From an uncultured Alphaproteobacteria bacterium (GTDB lineage: Bacteria; Pseudomonadota; Alphaproteobacteria; Rhizobiales; Beijerinckiaceae), in contig CALCZO010000005.1 of assembly GCA_937903315.1 (NCBI GenBank), positions 1 through 10,430 on the forward strand: 10,430 bases of DNA. The letters are read 5' to 3'. Below the pieces are notes generated by a model. It had not been told where the DNA came from and made no database searches. It was given only the letters and a program-made list of their open reading frames with translations. This document shows positions 7,591 to 10,430 of this stretch, piece after piece. The translations under genes and the position numbers were made by a program. Numbering within the stretch: position 1 is the first letter of the stretch; every line of letters begins with the position of its first letter.

Positions 7591-8597
7591 CGGTTCTGGA
7601 GGTGGTTGAGGCGGGTCCCTACACATCGGTGCAGGATCGCGGGCGGTTCGGCGGCCAGCGCTATGGTCTCGGTCCGGCGGGTGCGATGGACCAGCTGTCG
7701 CTGGCGGTGGCCAATGCCGTCGTCGGCAACCCGGTCTTTGCCGCCGCCATCGAGATCGCGCCGTTGCCCGCCCGGTTCAGGGCGGTCGGTGGCGACATCC
7801 GGCTGGCGATGACCGGGGCGACGCGTGGCATGACCATTGCCGGACGAGCCGTGGCGATGAACGAGACATTCGTTCTCGCCGAGGACGAAGTTCTGACGGT
7901 GCGCGCCGCCTCCGAAGGCGTGTTCAGCACGCTGGCGATCGAGGGCGGCATCCGCGCCGAGCCGGTGTTCGGCAGCCTGTCGATGCATGCCCGTTCCGGA
8001 ATCGGTGCGCCGTTTGCGCGGGCGCTGATGGCGGGCGACCGGATCCCGGTTGCCACCGCGCGGTTGCGCGAGGCCGAGCGCAGCATCGTGCCGCCGGCGC
8101 GTGGAACCGGCCCGTTGCGGGTGGTGGCCGGCCCGCAGGATGACCATTTCACGGCCGAGGCGATGGCGACGCTTGTCAGCGCGTCGTGGCGCATTTCGGC
8201 AACGTCCGACCGCATGGGGTATCGTCTCGAAGGACCGGTTCTGGCCCATTCGAAGGGGCATAATATCATTTCCGACGGCATCGCGTTCGGCGCGATCCAG
8301 GTTCCCGGCAATGGCCAGCCGCTGGTCCTGCTGGCCGATCGGGGGACGACCGGCGGTTATCCCAAGATCGCGACCATCGCCTCGGTCGATCTTGGCCGTC
8401 TGGCACAGATTCCGGTCGGCTCGCCGGTGCATTTCACGCTTGTCCCGGTGGCTGAAGCGGAAAAGCTGGCCCGCGAACGCCATGCGCTGGTCATGGGCCT
8501 TGCCGGCGCTGTCCGCGAGGTTGGGGGCGGCGCGCTGTCGAGCGAGTTCCTGCTGGCTGCCAACCTTGCCGGCGCCGCCATATCGGGCGAAGAGTGA
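7587..8597 (+). CDS. pxpC: 5-oxoprolinase subunit PxpC (KipA family, biotin-dependent carboxyltransferase-like)
   Basis: This 336-residue protein is the KipA-type partner of PxpB. The two form a complex that works with PxpA to hydrolyse 5-oxoproline. Family motifs run in order: SVQDRGRFGGQRYGLGPAGA then MD (14-35), LAVANAVVGNP (39-49), AMTGA (74-78), SATSDRMGYRLEGP (204-217), IISDGIAFGAIQVPGNGQP (227-245) and LLADRGTTGGYPKIAT (248-263). These are the hallmarks of carboxyltransferase subdomain 2. The gene is not fused to pxpB as it is in some bacteria. The ATG overlaps the pxpB stop by ATGA, and GAGGA at 7573-7577 serves as ribosome binding site, so translation is probably coupled. Length and motifs are complete. 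Confidence 0.95.
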   Translation: MTVLEVVEAGPYTSVQDRGRFGGQRYGLGPAGAMDQLSLAVANAVVGNPVFAAAIEIAPLPARFRAVGGDIRLAMTGATRGMTIAGRAVAMNETFVLAEDEVLTVRAASEGVFSTLAIEGGIRAEPVFGSLSMHARSGIGAPFARALMAGDRIPVATARLREAERSIVPPARGTGPLRVVAGPQDDHFTAEAMATLVSASWRISATSDRMGYRLEGPVLAHSKGHNIISDGIAFGAIQVPGNGQPLVLLADRGTTGGYPKIATIASVDLGRLAQIPVGSPVHFTLVPVAEAEKLARERHALVMGLAGAVREVGGGALSSEFLLAANLAGAAISGEE

Positions 8598-8623
8598 GTG
8601 GACGTCCATCGGGGGTTATGACC

Positions 8624-9397
8624 ATGCGTGTCGATCTGAACAGCGATCTTGGTGAAAGTTTCGGCCCCTGGCCGATGGGCGATGATGATGCGATGCTGGG
8701 GCTCGTCTCCTCCGCCAACATCGCCTGCGGCTTTCACGGCGGTGATCCTCAGGTGATCCTGAAGGCCTGCCGGCTGGCGCGCCAGAAGGGCGTCTCGATC
8801 GGCGCGCATCCGGGCTTTCTTGATCTCCAAGGCTTCGGCCGTCGCCCGATCCATGGCCTCAGTGCTGGCGAAATCGAGAGTTTCGTTGCCTATCAGATCG
8901 GTGCTGTGCAAGCGCTGGCGACGATGGCGGGCGGCTCGGTCAGCCACGTCAAGGTGCATGGCGCAATGTCGAACATGGCCTGCGAGGATGCCATGATGGC
9001 CGGCGCGATTGCCCGCGCGATCCATGCCGTCGATCCGTCGCTGATCTTCGTCGTGCTGCCGTTTTCCGAACTGGAAAAGGCCGGCACGGCGCTGGGGCTG
9101 ACCATGGCGGTCGAGGTTTTTGCCGACAGGGCCTATGAGGACAGCGGCTTGCTGATGTCGCGGCGCAAGGCCGGGTCGGTCATTCACGACGCCGATGCAG
9201 CGGCGGACAACGTGCTGGCCATGGTGCGCAACCAGGCGGTGACGACCGGCAGCGGCAAGGTCATGCCGACGCGGATCGATACGGTCTGCATCCATTCCGA
9301 TACGCCGGGTGCGGTGGCGATGGCGCGGCATATCCGGGCCCGGCTCGATGCGGCCGGCGTCACCATCGCGCCGTTTGCCTCATGGCTTTGCGCCTGA
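8624..9397 (+). CDS. pxpA: 5-oxoprolinase subunit PxpA (LamB/YcsF family)
   Basis: This 257-residue protein is the LamB/YcsF-type subunit that, with PxpBC, hydrolyses 5-oxoproline. It begins with DLNSDLGESFG (4-14), followed by SSANIACGFHGGDP (29-42), SIGAHPGF (58-65), FGRR (71-74), YQIGA (90-94), HVKVHGAMSNMA (108-119), EVFADRAY (164-171) and VCIHSDTPGA (221-230). The acidic and histidine residues of the probable metal/active site are kept. HVKVHG replaces the commoner HVKPHG, and SN replaces the usual YN four residues later; this looks like a subfamily difference and not decay. I chose ATG 8624 because GGGGG at 8611-8615 is eight bases upstream and the protein then starts like its relatives. 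ATG 8618 or a GTG at 8594 overlapping the pxpC stop are alternatives. It is the last gene of the operon and faces ureE. Confidence 0.93.
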   Translation: MRVDLNSDLGESFGPWPMGDDDAMLGLVSSANIACGFHGGDPQVILKACRLARQKGVSIGAHPGFLDLQGFGRRPIHGLSAGEIESFVAYQIGAVQALATMAGGSVSHVKVHGAMSNMACEDAMMAGAIARAIHAVDPSLIFVVLPFSELEKAGTALGLTMAVEVFADRAYEDSGLLMSRRKAGSVIHDADAAADNVLAMVRNQAVTTGSGKVMPTRIDTVCIHSDTPGAVAMARHIRARLDAAGVTIAPFASWLCA

Positions 9398-9451
9398 GGT
9401 CCCCGTCGCCGTCAGTCAGAGTTCAACAGGACTGATAAAGACCTGATCGGC
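9398..9451. other. Short convergent intergenic spacer between pxpA and ureE
   Basis: This 54-base spacer separates the two convergent genes. It holds an imperfect dyad, TCAGTC at 9412-9417 and GACTGA at 9430-9435, with a 12-base loop. Neither strand has a T-run after it, so I do not call a terminator, although transcription from both sides must end near here. Confidence 0.4.
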
Positions 9452-10102
9452 TCAGTCGTGCTTGTGGCCGTGATGATGGCCGCAGCCGCAGTCCTTGCCA
9501 TGCTCGTGCCCATGGTCATGCGCAGGGTGGTCGTGCTTGTGCCCATGGTCGTGCTTGTGCTCGTGCGCATGGTGGGCGGCGTGATCATGGTCGTGATCGC
9601 AGCAGCCGTGATCGTGATCGTGATGGTGACCGCCGCAGCAGTCGTGGTCATGGCCGTGGGCCGGAGCGACGGCGGTCAGGTAGGCGCCGCCTTCGGGATC
9701 GAAGGGAGCCTCGATGGCGGTGACTTTCGCCTCCATCGCGGCGAGCAGGGCGCTGATCTGGTCGCTGGCACGCAGGCGCAGCTTGCGACCGGCGATCTGC
9801 ACCGGGAGGTGATGGTTGCCAAGCTGCCAGGCGATACGGACGAGGTCGGCATCGTCTTTCGGCCGCACTTCCATCAGCGCCTCGGGCTTGCCGACAACCT
9901 CGACGAACCGGCCATCGTCGAGCACGAACGCATCGCCCGAACGCATCGTCACGGTCTGTTCGAGATCGAATTCAAGGGCCGTTCCACGCTGTCCGGTGAC
10001 CGAACCGCGGCGCCTGGAGCGCGTCTCGTAATCGAGCACGACGACGTCGGCAGGCTCGCCCTTCCAGGAACCGGACGCAGTGACGGATGTGGCGCGGGCC
10101 AT
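9452..10102 (-). CDS. ureE: UreE-type nickel metallochaperone with a long His/Asp/Cys-rich C-terminal tail
   Basis: This 216-residue protein matches UreE, the cytoplasmic dimeric chaperone that carries nickel to urease through UreG. The N-terminal part (about 1-70) includes RGTALEFDLEQ and MRSGDAFVLDDGRFVEVVGKPE, the usual UreE N-domain pattern. The metal-binding domain has LGNHHLP (94-100), which corresponds to the conserved LGNRH motif with its dimer-interface histidine (His98 here), and APFDPEGGAY (132-141). From residue 146 to the end is a tail with 29 His and 6 Cys among 71 residues. I chose the ATG at 10102 because GAGGAG lies seven bases upstream; an ATG at 10138 would add 12 residues with no family match. 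No ureA, ureB, ureC, ureF or ureG is visible in the window. UreE is the best call, but the client enzyme is unknown. Confidence 0.85.
   Translation of the reverse strand: MARATSVTASGSWKGEPADVVVLDYETRSRRRGSVTGQRGTALEFDLEQTVTMRSGDAFVLDDGRFVEVVGKPEALMEVRPKDDADLVRIAWQLGNHHLPVQIAGRKLRLRASDQISALLAAMEAKVTAIEAPFDPEGGAYLTAVAPAHGHDHDCCGGHHHDHDHGCCDHDHDHAAHHAHEHKHDHGHKHDHPAHDHGHEHGKDCGCGHHHGHKHD
9455..9667 (-). repeat. Low-complexity His/Asp-coding repeat in the ureE 3' end
   Basis: This stretch encodes residues 146-216 of the UreE-like protein as degenerate short repeats of His-Asp, His-Gly, His-Lys and His-His. There are two Cys-Cys pairs (155-156 and 167-168) and one Cys-Gly-Cys (205-207). At DNA level it is an imperfect repeat built from CAC/CAT and GAC/GAT codons, which is prone to length change by slippage. 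It probably binds several nickel or other divalent ions, as His-rich UreE tails do. Read on the other strand, the same bases give a Val/Met-rich open frame with no support as a gene. Confidence 0.85.
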
Positions 10103-10130
10103 GGGGCACTCCTCGTTGAAACAACGGCAA

Positions 10131-10164
10131 CCTGACATCCCGATTGGCGCAATCTCCTGTCAGG
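10131..10164 (-). promoter_or_regulatory. Nested dyad-symmetry element before ureE (possible operator or leader hairpin)
   Basis: On the + strand CCTGACA at 10131-10137 is the exact reverse complement of TGTCAGG at 10158-10164. Inside that pair, GATTG at 10142-10146 and CAATC at 10150-10154 form a second perfect inverted repeat around a three-base centre. The two sides of the internal loop are TCCC and TCC. The element ends 29 bases from the ureE start codon, ahead of the GAGGAG site. It could be an operator for a dimeric or tetrameric repressor, or an RNA hairpin in the ureE leader. I do not match it to a known operator; the NikR consensus GTATGA-N16-TCATAC differs in sequence and spacing. 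Confidence 0.5.
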
Positions 10165-10171
10165 CGCAAGA

Positions 10172-10196
10172 AAAATTCCGCCCTGCTGCGCAGGAC
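10172..10196 (-). terminator. Possible weak terminator after the partial gene at the right edge
   Basis: Read on the minus strand, CCTGC and GCAGG form a five-base stem with a three-base loop (10194 down to 10182), extendable by a wobble pair and a G-C pair. A run of five T follows at 10176-10172, about five bases beyond the stem. The short stem and the gap before the T-run make this a weak candidate. If real, it would separate the upstream gene from ureE. Confidence 0.3.
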
Positions 10197-10217
10197 CAAC
10201 CGGGCCGGGCAACCATG

Positions 10218-10430
10218 TTACCTGGACAGGGGCACCGGCTGGCCGCAGCGAAGCGCCACCAGCGAGGCGGCGAAGCGGGCGACGAGCGCGCCGCTGGTCT
10301 GTGCGCCGCCGGTCTGGGTCGGGGCACCGGCAGAAGCCGGCGTGCCATAGGCGATCAGGGCATGGCTGGACGTCGGCACCAGCCCGGCGACAAGACGAGG
10401 GGCGGCAGGGGGCGGTGAGACAAGCCCGAC
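10218..10430 (-). CDS. C-terminal 70 residues of an unrecognised protein (5' end outside window)
   Basis: The minus-strand frame is open from base 10430 and ends at TAA (10220-10218), encoding 70 residues. Third codon positions are strongly GC-biased, as in the sure genes of the window, so this is probably the true frame. The visible part is rich in Ala, Gly, Pro and Thr, with a motif HALIAYGTPASAGAP, then TQTGGAQTSGALVARFAASL and a single Cys near the end (CGQPVPLSR). There is no clear membrane helix or catalytic motif. It does not look like the C-terminus of UreC, UreF or UreG, although it sits directly upstream of ureE on the same strand, 115 bases away. I do not recognise the family. Confidence 0.55.
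   Translation of the reverse strand, partial: VGLVSPPPAAPRLVAGLVPTSSHALIAYGTPASAGAPTQTGGAQTSGALVARFAASLVALRCGQPVPLSR

Noticed and set aside
7584..8609. Minus-strand open frame of 341 codons opposite pxpC
   Set aside because: It coincides with pxpC, which has full family motifs. The antisense product is Arg-rich and has no domain.
6862..9397. KipI/KipA sporulation-control system
   Set aside because: The KipI-KipA role in controlling KinA belongs to Bacillus. The adjacent pxpA and the organism type point to 5-oxoprolinase.
9412..9435. TCAGTC / GACTGA dyad between pxpA and ureE as a bidirectional terminator
   Set aside because: The stem is only six bases, the loop is 12 bases, the stem is not GC-rich, and no T-run follows on either strand.
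9458..10135. Plus-strand frame with a Val/Met-rich, membrane-protein-like N-terminus
   Set aside because: It is the exact antisense of the His/Asp codons of ureE: CAC/CAT and GAC/GAT read backwards as GTG/ATG and GTC/ATC. The hydrophobic look is a by-product of the repeat.
10103..10138. Upstream ATG giving UreE 12 extra residues with three cysteines
   Set aside because: The extension reads through the ureE Shine-Dalgarno sequence and has no counterpart in UreE proteins. ATG 10102 has GAGGAG at the right spacing.
10080..10418. Plus-strand frame of 112 codons at the right edge
   Set aside because: It overlaps the ureE start region and the GC3-biased minus-strand frame, and its product is Arg/Gly-rich with no motif.

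Overview
The window is GC-rich, densely coding DNA, most probably from an alphaproteobacterium. The reasons are the uninterrupted cco/fix gene order, the single-membrane-span CcoP and the codon use; I cannot name a genus from sequence alone. It holds eleven complete protein genes and two partial ones. I see no RNA genes, insertion sequences, phage genes or CRISPR arrays.

Region 1 (1-6791, + strand) is a compact cbb3-type (C-family) cytochrome c oxidase operon and its maturation genes: the 3' part of ccoN, then ccoO, ccoQ, ccoP, ccoG, ccoH, ccoI and ccoS. Neighbouring genes are separated by at most a few tens of bases, and ccoP and ccoG overlap. CcoN, CcoO and CcoP form the high-affinity terminal oxidase used at low oxygen, and CcoQ is its small accessory subunit. 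CcoG (ferredoxin-like membrane protein), CcoH, CcoI (copper P1B-type ATPase) and CcoS supply and assemble copper and cofactors. The operon promoter lies upstream of the window.

Region 2 (6862-9397, + strand) starts after a 70-base gap. It is pxpB-pxpC-pxpA, the ATP-dependent 5-oxoprolinase that turns 5-oxoproline into glutamate. pxpB and pxpC overlap by ATGA, and pxpA follows almost at once.

Region 3 (9452-10430, - strand) converges on pxpA. It has a UreE-type nickel metallochaperone with an extreme His/Asp/Cys tail and no urease gene next to it inside the window. Upstream is the 3' end of an unrecognised gene. Between these two lies a nested dyad-symmetry element, about 30 bases before the ureE start, which no annotated feature explains.

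No clearly new multi-gene system is visible. The best leads are the nested dyad before ureE, the orphan-looking ureE with its metal-binding tail, and the unidentified gene at the right edge.
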